Source of the DNA: Nostoc sp. NIES-4103
GTDB lineage: Bacteria > Cyanobacteriota > Cyanobacteriia > Cyanobacteriales > Nostocaceae
Assembly: GCF_002368335.1 (NCBI RefSeq)
Contig: NZ_AP018288.1
Coordinates: forward strand, 1,889,355-1,953,354
Direction of reading: 5' to 3'
DNA: 64,000 nucleotides
Shown here: in pieces, positions 18,266 through 26,979 of the stretch
Position numbering within the stretch: the first letter of the stretch is position 1
Layout of the letters: every line of letters starts with the position of its first letter
Program-made: the position numbers and the translations under genes
The notes under the pieces: model-generated
Seen by the model: the letters and a program-made list of their open reading frames with translations, nothing else
Told to the model about the DNA's origin: nothing
Databases searched by the model: none

Positions 18266-18721
18266 ATGGCTAAATTAAAAGCAAATTTTTCTGGCGGAGT
18301 GCGAGTCTTTGTTTACGGCACTCTCAAACCACGTGAAGCTAATTATGGTAGATACTGTAGTCACAAGGTGATTGATGCCACTAGAGCAGTTGCCCTAGGC
18401 AAATTATTTGCTCTGCCGATGGGCTACCCGGCCATGACAACTGGAGAATACCCCGTCCACGGTTATTTACTCTCTTTTGCCGATCGCAGCATCTTAGACG
18501 CCCTAGACGAGCTGGAAGATTACCAGCCCACTAGACAAATTTCAGAAAACCTCTATAATCGTCAGCAAGTGGAGATACATAATCTACATGGGTTATCTTT
18601 GGGTCGTGCTTGGGTCTATCTGATGACTCTGGAGCTAGTTGACAATTTAGGCGGCATCCCCCAACCTGATGGTTGGTGGAGTGGTCGCGGTTTAACCACA
18701 AAGCGGGGTTGTGAGTTTTGA
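18266..18721 (+). CDS. gamma-glutamylcyclotransferase-like protein (AIG2/GGCT fold)
   Basis: 151 residues from the ATG at 18266 (MAKLKANF), which is preceded by AAGGAG at 18246 and GAGG next to the ATG. Members of this fold release 5-oxoproline from gamma-glutamyl peptides. Seen here are the substrate-binding VFVYGTLKP loop at the N-terminus, LPMGYPAM, and the DALDELEDY motif carrying the catalytic Glu. It is divergent from leuS with a very short gap, so the two may share regulatory DNA. The substrate is not predictable; several plant and bacterial relatives have no known activity. Confidence 0.82.
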   Translation: MAKLKANFSGGVRVFVYGTLKPREANYGRYCSHKVIDATRAVALGKLFALPMGYPAMTTGEYPVHGYLLSFADRSILDALDELEDYQPTRQISENLYNRQQVEIHNLHGLSLGRAWVYLMTLELVDNLGGIPQPDGWWSGRGLTTKRGCEF

Positions 18722-18740
18722 TTGAACGCCCGCTTGGTGA

Positions 18741-19352
18741 TTAATTAATGTCTGGTTCCACTACCTTTGACCGAGGCTTCTCTAAAGGTACTGGCTTTTG
18801 TGGAGAAACTACCGCTGCTTTGGGAATTTCAATCACTGGGTTGTTTAAAGCTACCATCAGCGGTGAAACTGGAGCTACAGGCGTTGTGGTAGTTTGTGCA
18901 GTTTTGCTGATTGGTTTTTGCGCCAGTTGCAGCTTGGATTCACCACCTGGTAGTAAGCCAGATAATGTACCAACAACGCAAGCAGCGATCGCTGCACCGC
19001 CAAATACCCAAACTAAGCGGGAACGGCGGCGCAAACGCGCTAATACTTGCTCGGCAACCTCACTTGGCTGCTCGGCTGCTGGCACTGGCAGAGTTTTCAA
19101 GCCTTGCCGTAGCTTTAATAATCGTCCATACAAACATTGAACAGCAGCATCGTTTGCTAGCCATTCTTCTACTTGTCTGCTTTCGGCGGCTGTAACTTCA
19201 CCGTCTAGATAAGCACTTAATAACTCGAAGCGATCGCGCTTCATCATATCCATAGCGCCCGTTGATTCATTGGTATGCTGTGCCATTCCTGCTGACAACT
19301 CTTTGTGATGTTGCCAAGAGGAACGGTTGGAGAATGGAGAATCAGTAGTCAT
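18741..19352 (-). CDS. membrane-anchored anti-sigma factor
   Basis: 203 residues: a cytoplasmic N-terminal helical anti-sigma domain (about 38-100; FELLSAYLDGEVTAAESRQVEEWL is the recognisable RseA/ZAS-like pattern, here without a zinc His-Cys-Cys motif), one membrane helix at about 115-136, and a Pro/Thr/Val-rich extracytoplasmic tail. It lies 155 bases downstream of an ECF sigma gene on the same strand, the usual sigma/anti-sigma order. It would hold the sigma factor until an envelope signal triggers release, probably by proteolysis. The lack of zinc ligands places it in the non-zinc group. Confidence 0.85.
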   Translation of the reverse strand: MTTDSPFSNRSSWQHHKELSAGMAQHTNESTGAMDMMKRDRFELLSAYLDGEVTAAESRQVEEWLANDAAVQCLYGRLLKLRQGLKTLPVPAAEQPSEVAEQVLARLRRRSRLVWVFGGAAIAACVVGTLSGLLPGGESKLQLAQKPISKTAQTTTTPVAPVSPLMVALNNPVIEIPKAAVVSPQKPVPLEKPRSKVVEPDIN

Positions 19353-19507
19353 TTTAGCATTATTGCCAATTTATGTACGGGGAAAAACAACGAGCAATCC
19401 TGAGAAATTGATCAATTTTCTTCCTAATGACGTAGTGCTATGTATTTCAAAATCATTCTTGATCAATGCTTTTATTCTGCCATTAGGCAGAGTCAGGGTA
19501 CTGTCAA

Positions 19508-20164
19508 TTAGCTATCAAGATAATTTTGCAACTGAGCTTGCAATCTCGATCTAGCTCTGGCTATTCTCGACTTGACTGTGCCCAAAGAAACACCTGTAAT
19601 TTCGGCAATTTCTTCATATGCCATACCTTCGATTTCTCGCAGGACAATAGTGGTGCGAAAGACCTCTGGTAAATCGGCGATCGCTTCGCGCAATTGCTCG
19701 TAAAACTCTCTAGTTGTCAGTTCTTCCTCTGGGCCTGGAGTGTCTCCAGCAATTTCCCAATCCATCTCGCCATCATCTACCGAGCGTGGAGCATCCAGTG
19801 ACAAAGGACTAACAACCCGCTTGCGTTTACGCAACTCATCGTAAAACAAGTTCGTAGCAATACGGCTCAACCAGCCCCGAAACTTAGATGGCTCTTGTAA
19901 TCGGTTGATATTCCGATACACTCGAATCCAAACTTCTTGAGCCAAATCGGCTCTGTCAGGCCAGTCTGGAGCCAGGTGATACAAAACTCTATCAACTTGC
20001 GTCTGATAGCGGCGCAATAGCTCTGCAAAAGCAGCACGATCTGGACGCTGCCCCACTTGACAGCGCAAAATTAAATCGTGGTTAGAGAGTTTGTCAACTT
20101 GCACCGATGCTTCCGGATACCTTGCATCAAACGTTGACCAGGATACAGTAATCGATTGACTCAT
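19508..20164 (-). CDS. ECF-type RNA polymerase sigma factor (group 4; SigG-like)
   Basis: 218 residues with sigma region 2 (about 30-105; DLAQEVWIRVYRNINRL and the -10-recognition KFRGWLSRIATNLFYDELRKRKR) and region 4 (about 150-212; LPEVFRTTIVLREIEGMAYEEIAEITGVSLGTVKSRIARAR, an HTH for the -35 element), and no region 1 or 3. An acidic linker separates the two. The downstream gene encodes a membrane anti-sigma factor, so the pair probably forms an envelope-stress switch. It resembles the SigG family of cyanobacteria, but I am not sure of the orthology. Confidence 0.93.
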   Translation of the reverse strand: MSQSITVSWSTFDARYPEASVQVDKLSNHDLILRCQVGQRPDRAAFAELLRRYQTQVDRVLYHLAPDWPDRADLAQEVWIRVYRNINRLQEPSKFRGWLSRIATNLFYDELRKRKRVVSPLSLDAPRSVDDGEMDWEIAGDTPGPEEELTTREFYEQLREAIADLPEVFRTTIVLREIEGMAYEEIAEITGVSLGTVKSRIARARSRLQAQLQNYLDS

Positions 20165-20884
20165 AGATCGTACTGGCTGTAAATCATCCCTATCTATTAG
20201 ACCTGCTAATTGGCACGATGTTCCTGCGTCAGTGACGGATTTATGACTGGAACACTCAGGTATATAATTTTAAGCATGTTCATGACTGTAGAAACAGTCC
20301 ATTATTCCTATGAACAGTTACATACAATTCTTTCAGCTATTATTGCCCACTTGTTCTGGGTACAGCAATGTTACGTACACTTGTGCAACTAACGTCATCT
20401 GACCACCTACCATTGACAAAAAACGGAATGTATGATTTTCTACTTATAGAAAAGGAAAAATACAGCTATTCAATCGAAAGCCGCTTTTTGCTCCTGTAGC
20501 AGTGTACCCTTTGGCGTAGCCCAAAAGAAAAATTTTCTTGTGACAAGATTGGCTAACTCGTGATCGCCTTTGGGGTTTAGAGGTAACAAAGATTAAGTAA
20601 TTGGGAGTAAGAAGGGAAAAAAGCAAGAGGCGCGTTGCTTTTGTTGTGATCAAATCTCAGTTCCGTAAATAGTAAAACTCTTGTATCAAGCTTTTTGGCA
20701 TCTGTCTGAAGTAGGAAACAGGGATAGAAGGTGAAGTAGTCGCACATCTTAAGCCTTGGGTCGGTTGCGAGGCGCGAAGCGCGGTAACTACTGTAACCCG
20801 CGCCCTAGACAAATTACCAATGACAAATGACAAATGACGACCCTCACTAGCACGTTTTTTTGCATCTACCTACTTCTTAATATG
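20165..20884. other. intergenic region upstream of the sigma gene
   Basis: No gene supported. It should contain the promoter of the sigma/anti-sigma operon near 20165-20300. Further right I see GGCGCG/CGCGCC inverted ends (20771-20804) and a CAAATGA duplication near 20825. Short frames here have no domains. Confidence 0.5.
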
Positions 20885-21037
20885 TTATTTTTCCGGTCTT
20901 GTTACTAGAATTGTTGTTGATGTTTCTGTGTGCTGCTGGTAGATAGTACCTGTTTTTGTTGGATCGGTTAAGCGGACTTGAAAAAAGAAATTGAGGGAAA
21001 ATGTAATCGTGAGCGCTAGCAATAGTTTTTCAAACAT
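20885..21037 (-). CDS. small hypothetical protein with hydrophobic N-terminus
   Basis: 50 residues from the ATG at 21037 (MFEKLLLALTITFSLNFFFQ), preceded by a purine-rich GAGAGAAAG stretch. The first 20 residues form a membrane or signal segment, followed by a short polar, Thr-rich tail. I do not recognise the family; the layout (lone short membrane protein with a reasonable ribosome site) makes it plausible. The alternative is a chance frame. Confidence 0.45.
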   Translation of the reverse strand: MFEKLLLALTITFSLNFFFQVRLTDPTKTGTIYQQHTETSTTILVTRPEK

Positions 21038-21270
21038 GGTCTTTCTCTCACCCACACTATTAATGATTGATGGCTGCACTTGGAGGTGTCAGTAGTGAAT
21101 AAATTTCTTTACCAAGAATTTTGTTTGCCGGGATGTCGGCATAACCTTAGTTTGCCCAAAAATACTGAAAGAGTTATAAGAGAACAGATAAGAATTTATA
21201 AATTCTTGATAATCGGATCATGAGTGCATCCAATAAGTCATTTGGATATGTCAGGGATAAACAATAGGCG

Positions 21271-22104
21271 ATGGTAATGGTAAGAAATGAATCTGTAGCG
21301 CGTCTAGTAATGTTTGTCTGTTTTGGTACAGCCATGTTATCGCTAGCTGTCCATTGGCGGATCGCATCAACTCAACGGCAGTTTGAGAACTCAGCTGACG
21401 CTACAGGAAGCCGCACAGACAGTTCGCGAGGAAAATTAAGTGGTTTAGGGGAAACTGCTTTTGGTGCGTCTGCACTTCCTGGTGAAGCCACCTTAGGAAA
21501 AACAGAAAAGAAGACTTCTACGCTAAAATCTTATACTGTCAAGCCTGATAATAAATCATTTACAGAGAGTGAAAATGTAGCTGAGGTAACTGATGTAGGC
21601 AAAAAGATGCGCCTAGTAGCTCCAGGACAAAAGCAGACTTCTAAAGCCGACCAGCCGAAGCTTCTCTTACTCCAAGCTTCAGACCAACAAAAATCATCTA
21701 ATAGGCTATCATTTGTCAAGACTCAAGTAGTGGTAGATTTAAGCGATCGCCGCACCTATGTTTATGCAGGAGATGAGGTGATAGCCAGCTACCCAATTGC
21801 CATAGGTAAGAAGGGTTGGGAGACACCTACAGGTTCTTTCAAAATCGACCATATGCAACACGATCCTATTTGGCGTCACCCCATTACCGGCAAAGTATAT
21901 CCAGCTGGTAGGGATAGTCCTTTGGGAGAACGATGGATTGGTTTTTGGTCGGATGGACGCAATCAAATCGGTTTTCACGGTACACCGGATACTGAGGCCA
22001 TGGGAACTGCTGTGTCCCACGGTTGCATACGGATGCGTAATCCTGATGTCCGCTTGTTGTATGAGCAGGTGAAATTAGGTACTACGGTAATGGTGCGGGA
22101 TTGA
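21271..22104 (+). CDS. L,D-transpeptidase (YkuD family)
   Basis: 277 residues. A single N-terminal membrane/signal segment (about 9-28) is followed by a long low-complexity Ser/Thr/Lys linker (30-145) and the YkuD domain (about 150-277). The catalytic motif is complete: GFHGTP then the conserved SHGCIRM, with Cys as nucleophile. It would cross-link peptidoglycan (3-3 links) or attach proteins in the periplasm by a penicillin-insensitive mechanism. It sits near an M23 peptidase and the ECF sigma pair, which fits an envelope theme. Start at 21271 or two codons later. Confidence 0.92.
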   Translation: MVMVRNESVARLVMFVCFGTAMLSLAVHWRIASTQRQFENSADATGSRTDSSRGKLSGLGETAFGASALPGEATLGKTEKKTSTLKSYTVKPDNKSFTESENVAEVTDVGKKMRLVAPGQKQTSKADQPKLLLLQASDQQKSSNRLSFVKTQVVVDLSDRRTYVYAGDEVIASYPIAIGKKGWETPTGSFKIDHMQHDPIWRHPITGKVYPAGRDSPLGERWIGFWSDGRNQIGFHGTPDTEAMGTAVSHGCIRMRNPDVRLLYEQVKLGTTVMVRD

Positions 22105-22245
22105 TTGTTAGTCAAGAGTCAAGAGTCCATAGTCAAAAAAAGCCAATGCGCCTTTAGCATCTACCGACAGCTTTTGTAACTGGTTTTCAAAAGTCTAGAG
22201 TTCTTAGCTATTGACTATTGACCATTGACTCTTGACTATCTAATA
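22105..22245. repeat. degenerate heptamer repeats (AGTCAAG / TTGACTA)
   Basis: Between convergent genes. AGTCAAGAGTCAAGAGTC near 22113 and TTGACTATTGACCATTGACTC near 22211 form inverted, short tandem repeats with potential to fold as one stem, which could serve as a bidirectional terminator. Confidence 0.5.
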
Positions 22246-22788
22246 TTATGATTTTTCCTCAAAGGAAGGTGCGTAAACTTGGAGTAAGGTACTCACTTGG
22301 CGCAGAACTTCATTACCAGTGTTTTTGGGGATTGGTGTTCTGTTGTCATTGGGTTGGTGCAGGTTACGGCTGATCGCCTCATTGACTTGCTGAGAAATTA
22401 GCTCTTCAAGGTCTGTCTGAGCGCGTTGGCGTTGGTAGTTAGCACCTTCTTCTGTGGTAGCGTACAAGGGCGGCAGCCTATTGAGAGCATAAGCGGCAAT
22501 ATCCCCCACATCCAGAGAGCTTTCGCTGGTAGCCTCAATTTCTGCTACTCGCGCGATCGCTTCGGTCAGCACCAATTCTTCCATGACGTTAATAAATTGT
22601 TTGCGAGGAACCGCCACTACCTCACCTGTCAATAGCGCCCCCATCAGTCGATCCAGCGCCATGTACTCTTCAATGGAGAGTTCCGATGCGTTATCACAGA
22701 TTCGCCCAACTTCTGCTTCCATTGCTGGTGTCAGATAGCCATCCTGGAGAGCTTGATCCACAATTTTTTCAATACTCATAACGCTCAT
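22246..22788 (-). CDS. ComFB-family protein (putative cyclic-dinucleotide receptor)
   Basis: 180 residues: an N-terminal helical part (about 1-55) and a C-terminal ComFB domain (about 60-135) with the family pattern KQFINVMEELVLTEA and ALNRLPPLYATTEEGA, then a polar tail. ComFB-domain proteins of cyanobacteria have been described as receptors for cyclic dinucleotides affecting cell size, motility or competence. I cannot tell which nucleotide this one binds. It is transcribed alone, convergent with the L,D-transpeptidase, and 110 bases downstream of the M23 peptidase gene on the same strand. A second ATG at 22779 is possible. Confidence 0.85.
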   Translation of the reverse strand: MSVMSIEKIVDQALQDGYLTPAMEAEVGRICDNASELSIEEYMALDRLMGALLTGEVVAVPRKQFINVMEELVLTEAIARVAEIEATSESSLDVGDIAAYALNRLPPLYATTEEGANYQRQRAQTDLEELISQQVNEAISRNLHQPNDNRTPIPKNTGNEVLRQVSTLLQVYAPSFEEKS

Positions 22789-22899
22789 CTTCTTTTAAAG
22801 CCACCCAAGTAAGGTAGGGACGGTATCAATTTAATTTATTTGCCTGGTTATTGGCGAATAATATACAAATTATGCACGGACATACTCAAATCGTCTTTA

Positions 22900-23835
22900 C
22901 TATTCAAAGACCTTGTTTCGCCAGGGTGCTGGGTCAACAGATTGTCCGTTGACATACAGACCCCAATGCAAATGTGGCCCAGTAGATGCCCCTGTTGAAC
23001 CAACTGCACCAATTAATTGACCTGGTTTGACAATATCGCCTTCTTTAACATTAATGCGACTGAGGTGCATGAAAATGCTTGTCACGCCCTGACCGTGGTC
23101 AATGCCAACTACATTTCCGTGAACTCGGAATCCTTGGGATACTTTGCCTACCAAAGCAACCCGCCCAGCAGCTGGAGCAGTTACGGGCGAACCCGCACTA
23201 CCAGCGTAGTCAACGCCACGATGGTAGTAGTCCTCTGCAAATTTACCATTATAGTAGCGACGTACACCATAAATTGTAGAAATCCGCCCAGCATTCGGTT
23301 TTAGGAAGGGGCCATTCCAATATTTTTGTGGTGTCTGTAAGGCTTTAAAAGCTGCGACACGCTTGAGTTCATACTCGGTGGCATTTACTCCGGCTTTTCC
23401 TGGTGGTAAGGTAATGCGTTGTATTGGAAATTTGCGGCCGCTGACTTTCACTGCTAAATTCTGCACTTGCCCATCACCAGAAATCTTAAATGTTCTGGTT
23501 CCTGGCTTTTCCAGTGGCGTTGTGGGTATCAAAGCCCGATACTTATTGGCTGCAATTGCAAACGCTGGGTAAGTTTTTTCGCCAATAGCCACTGTTGGAT
23601 TGCTGCCATTGTTGGGATTATCTAGATTAATTACCACAGACAGAGTATCCCCTAATGTAGGATTACTCGGAGCCACCTGTACTTGTAAAGCATCTACTGG
23701 CAATGCCAAGGTGACAGGGAAAGAGGCAAATATGCCCATGAACAACTTTGTCGTATGGCGCTTGGGTTTCCACCTTTGAATGCCGAGACAGAGCAAGTTA
23801 TTTTGGGAGTTTCCAGTACGATCCTTGGTAGTCAT
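22900..23835 (-). CDS. M23 family zinc metallopeptidase (LytM-type murein hydrolase)
   Basis: 311 residues from the ATG at 23835; a TTG start at 23904 would add 23 residues. A hydrophobic segment near residues 33-50 (LFMGIFASFPVTLALPVDA) suggests secretion. An Ig-like beta region (about 55-150) precedes the LytM domain (about 195-305), with the zinc ligands in HRGVDY and PHLHWG and the structural GNVVGIDHGQG. It cuts peptide bridges in peptidoglycan in the periplasm, or activates amidases if inactive; the ligand set here is complete. It is followed by the ComFB gene on the same strand. Confidence 0.9.
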   Translation of the reverse strand: MTTKDRTGNSQNNLLCLGIQRWKPKRHTTKLFMGIFASFPVTLALPVDALQVQVAPSNPTLGDTLSVVINLDNPNNGSNPTVAIGEKTYPAFAIAANKYRALIPTTPLEKPGTRTFKISGDGQVQNLAVKVSGRKFPIQRITLPPGKAGVNATEYELKRVAAFKALQTPQKYWNGPFLKPNAGRISTIYGVRRYYNGKFAEDYYHRGVDYAGSAGSPVTAPAAGRVALVGKVSQGFRVHGNVVGIDHGQGVTSIFMHLSRINVKEGDIVKPGQLIGAVGSTGASTGPHLHWGLYVNGQSVDPAPWRNKVFE

Positions 23836-24766
23836 AGACCTATAAAACAATTTCTGAACTTCTGCTGACCAACAGACTAGCTTATGATAGCTAGTGTTTC
23901 CCAACCGAAGCAGATTTTAAGGAAAACAATACAAGATATTAAGTAATATTAAGCAGTGCTTTCGGAACTAAACTATACTAACTCAGGCGATCGCTTCTTG
24001 GGGAATATGACTCTAATAAATTGAAAAACTTTAATTTTGTAAAGTACTTTCTGCTGTCGTCAACACAGCTATCATTGCTGACGATAGCTGTGTCTGTATG
24101 AAGATGCGCTTATAGAACTAACGAAAAATTACATACTGTAGGGGCAATTCATGAATTTCCTTGACGCGAATCAAGCGCAACTTCACTCACATAGAATTGG
24201 TATGGCACTTCAAAAAGACTACATCCCTTGTAGACTGTGGACATACGATAAGCTGGCAGACGAAAAAAGCTCACACTCTCGCTACAAAAGCATGTATTTC
24301 AGCTAGGTAAAGATAAATGATGATAATGATAGAAATAAACTTATAAAAAAATAAAAGGCAGGAAATCCCGCCTTTAACCCAAAAAAAGCATTTTGTAACC
24401 AAATACAAATTCAATATCACATACAGTTGTGACAGAACCATTACAAAATTACGACAAAAATGTGAATAAATGTCACAAAGAAGAGTTTTTGAATTGACAG
24501 CCTCCCAGGTTGAAAAAGGGAGTGGTGAGTAGTAGTTCATCATGCAAATATTGAATTGTGGAGACTGGGGAAAGGAAAAAGGGGAAAGGGGAAGGGAGCA
24601 ACGCGATGAAAGTGACATGGCAGAGCTGGGGGGGCTGGGGAGGCTGGGGAAGACGCATAAATTAAGTGTATTTATCAAATTTTAAGTAGCAAAAAGAACT
24701 ATTTTATCTTTTCTCCCCCAGCTCCCCCAGCTACCCCCGCTCCCAAGCGCTCGTTTCACGACGATC
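23836..24766. other. intergenic region with hairpins and a minus-strand terminator
   Basis: About 0.9 kb without a supported gene. It contains a perfect 11-base-arm hairpin at 24063-24093 (ACACAGCTATC / GATAGCTGTGT), a TAGGGGCAATTCATGAATT repeat near 24139, and the likely terminator of the devBCA operon at 24342-24375. The Ser/Pro/Leu-rich frame at 24271-24678 comes from purine-rich low-complexity DNA and is not convincing. Confidence 0.6.
24342..24375 (-). terminator. Rho-independent terminator downstream of devBCA
   Basis: On the minus strand AAAGGCGGGA...TCCTGCCTTT forms a stem (arms 24354-24363 and 24366-24375, one mismatch) followed by a T-rich run (24342-24356 in plus coordinates). It is about 390 bases beyond the last gene of the operon. 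Confidence 0.6.
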
Positions 24767-25489
24767 TCACTTTTTCGCGTTGCTCCCTTCCCCTTTCCCC
24801 CTTACCCTTGTCCCGCCTTGCACGAGCTTGCCATCTTCCATGTGAACAATGCGATCGGCAATGTCTAGAATGCGATGGTCATGAGTAACCATTAAAATTG
24901 TACAGGCTTGTTCTTTAGCAAGTTTTTGCATCAAGTTAACCACATCTCGACCCGATTGACTATCAAGGGAAGCAGTGGGTTCATCCGCTAATACAATAGC
25001 AGGACGACTAACCAAAGCACGGGCGATCGCTACTCTTTGTTTTTGTCCTCCTGAGAGTTGATCAGGATAATAATGGAGGCGATTTCCTAATCCTACCTGC
25101 TCCAACATTTGCACTGACCAAGTTTGCATTTGTTGTTGCCCAATATGGTTGTGCAATTCTAAACCCATTTTGACGTTCTGGAGTGCCGTCAAACTACCAT
25201 GTAAGTTATGTGCTTGGAAAATATAACCGTTATGGCGTCGTGCTTGGACTAATTGTTCAGCACTAGCATTACAAAGTTCTCTTTCTAAAACTTGCAAACT
25301 ACCAGATTGAGGAGAACGCAGTCCACCCACTAAAGTCAAAAGGGTAGTTTTCCCAGAACCAGATGGGCCAGTCAAAATAACAATTTCACCAGCATAGATT
25401 TCCAAATTGATATTGAATAAAACTTGCTTACGCAGTGTACCTTGACCAAAGTAATAGTTGAGGTTGTGGATGGAAATAATTTTATTCAT
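24767..25489 (-). CDS. devA: DevA-type ABC transporter ATPase
   Basis: 240-residue ATPase with Walker A GPSGSGKTT, Q-loop IFQAHNLHGSL, signature LSGGQKQRVAIARAL, Walker B IVLADEPTASLD and the switch His in THDHR. It powers the DevC permease. The DevBCA/MacAB-like type exports glycolipids to the heterocyst envelope through a TolC-like outer-membrane channel; several paralogues exist in each genome, so the cargo here may differ. The devB-devC-devA order on one strand is intact, with 112 bases of heptamer repeats between devC and devA. No TolC gene is in the window. Confidence 0.9.
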   Translation of the reverse strand: MNKIISIHNLNYYFGQGTLRKQVLFNINLEIYAGEIVILTGPSGSGKTTLLTLVGGLRSPQSGSLQVLERELCNASAEQLVQARRHNGYIFQAHNLHGSLTALQNVKMGLELHNHIGQQQMQTWSVQMLEQVGLGNRLHYYPDQLSGGQKQRVAIARALVSRPAIVLADEPTASLDSQSGRDVVNLMQKLAKEQACTILMVTHDHRILDIADRIVHMEDGKLVQGGTRVRGKGEGSNAKK

Positions 25490-25601
25490 GGGACTGGGGA
25501 TTAGGGACTAGGGATTGGGGACTAGAGATTGGGGAGTAGTAAGTTGGTTATCTTTTCTTCCTAATACCCAGTACCCAGTCCCCAATACCCAGTCCCCATT
25601 T
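25490..25601. repeat. GGGACTAGGGATTG-type tandem repeats between devC and devA
   Basis: Purine-rich 7-mers (GGGATTA, GGGACTA, GGGATTG) followed by the inverted pyrimidine version (CCCAGTACCCAGTCCCCAATA). The two halves can pair, giving a long imperfect hairpin inside the operon that could set devC:devA stoichiometry. Confidence 0.6.
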
Positions 25602-26774
25602 TTAGAACATATCAGCGGGGTCAGCAGCTTGGAGTTTGCGAGTGGCGATCGCACCGGAAAGAGTACACATGATAATGGTGAGTACTAGTACCTGCAATGC
25701 CCGAATAGCAGTCATATAGATGGGCAAGTTGGTAGCTATGCCTGTCAAATGGTAAAGTCCAAAGGAAACTGCGATTCCTGGAATAAATCCCAACACAGCC
25801 AAAATCACAGCCTCTTCAAACACCACACCTAACAGGTAGTAGTTGCGATACCCCATTGCTTTAAAGGTGGCGTATTCCCTAACGTGGGCATTAACATCTG
25901 TGGAGAGGACTTGATAAACGAGAATCACACCAACCACGAAACCCATCGATACACCAATACTGAAAATAAATCCAATTGGAGAGTTTACCCTCCAGTAGTC
26001 GTTCTCAAACTGAATAAATTCTGCATGGGTTAGTACTTTAACATCATCTTTGAGACGTGCTTTTAATGCTGCTACCACATGCTTTTGATCAAAGCCTGGT
26101 TGTACTTCAATCAAACCGACATTGACACTAGAAGCAAGTTGGTGAGGAAATAGCCGCAAAAAATTCTGATCGCTGGTGATTATAGTACCATCAGCACTAA
26201 AAGAAGCCCCTAGTTTAAATAAACCACTAATAGTAACTGTGCGACCTTCGACTTCGGTTTTTACAGTTTTACCTAACTCAAGTTGGGCAATGGTCTGTTG
26301 ATAATCTCCTCTAGAAGCACGGTCGAACAAGACGGTATCTGGTAGCTTGATTTCTGGCAACTGTTGGTTAACTTCTGGAAAATCAAAAGCTGGCTTGTCT
26401 GGATTCAACCCAATCACTAGAATTTCTGTATCTCGTCGTGTTTGGGGATTCTTCCAAATCATGTTGCTAACATACATTGCCTCTGCCGATCTCACTCCCG
26501 GTATATCCATTGCCTGATACAGTCGCCGACGAGAAAATGTAGACATTCTTTGCAGGTTACGGGTTTGGGAACCGATTAAAACAATGTCTGAACGCAAACT
26601 GCGATGTAGTCTAGTGTTGCTGTCATACAGCGCAGTCTGAAAGCCCAGTTGCATGAACATCAGAAGGTCAGCAAAGGCAATGCCTGATAATGCTACCAAT
26701 AGACGACTTTTTTCATGACTCAGTTGCAGCCATCCTAGAGGCGTTCGCCGCTGTAATTGTTTGAGTATTCCCAT
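25602..26774 (-). CDS. devC: DevC-type ABC transporter permease
   Basis: 390 residues: an N-terminal membrane helix (about 28-48), a large periplasmic MacB-like region (about 55-265; includes a GDYQQTIAQLELG stretch common to DevC) and three further helices (about 275-300, 320-345, 355-375) with the FtsX-like pattern ATFKAMGYRNYYLLGVV. It is the translocation subunit acting with DevA and with the DevB fusion protein. It lies between devB and devA in normal order. Confidence 0.9.
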   Translation of the reverse strand: MGILKQLQRRTPLGWLQLSHEKSRLLVALSGIAFADLLMFMQLGFQTALYDSNTRLHRSLRSDIVLIGSQTRNLQRMSTFSRRRLYQAMDIPGVRSAEAMYVSNMIWKNPQTRRDTEILVIGLNPDKPAFDFPEVNQQLPEIKLPDTVLFDRASRGDYQQTIAQLELGKTVKTEVEGRTVTISGLFKLGASFSADGTIITSDQNFLRLFPHQLASSVNVGLIEVQPGFDQKHVVAALKARLKDDVKVLTHAEFIQFENDYWRVNSPIGFIFSIGVSMGFVVGVILVYQVLSTDVNAHVREYATFKAMGYRNYYLLGVVFEEAVILAVLGFIPGIAVSFGLYHLTGIATNLPIYMTAIRALQVLVLTIIMCTLSGAIATRKLQAADPADMF

Positions 26775-26979
26775 TTTTTAGTGCTGAGTGCCGAGTGGGG
26801 AGATGAGGGGGATGAGGGGGATGAGGGAGATGAGGGAGATGAGGGAGATGAGGGAGATGGGGAAAATAAATACTGACTATTGACCAATGACGCCAGTTGC
26901 GCGACTGTCGGGAAACCCGCCCACGGTACTGGCTCCCCAATGCCCAATGCCCAATGCCCAATTCCCAATTCCCTTTGTC
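26775..26979. repeat. GATGAGGGA and CCCAATG tandem repeats between devB and devC
   Basis: About seven copies of the 9-mer GATGAGGGA/GATGAGGGG (26798-26860) and a CCCAATGCCCAATTC heptamer array near 26938-26972. The first array is the reverse complement of the CTCATCTCC array at 7921-7995, so the same repeat family has spread between operons. Confidence 0.7.

Noticed and set aside
24271..24678. 135-codon minus-strand frame
   Set aside because: Built from purine-rich low-complexity DNA and crossing the devBCA terminator; no domain or ribosome site.
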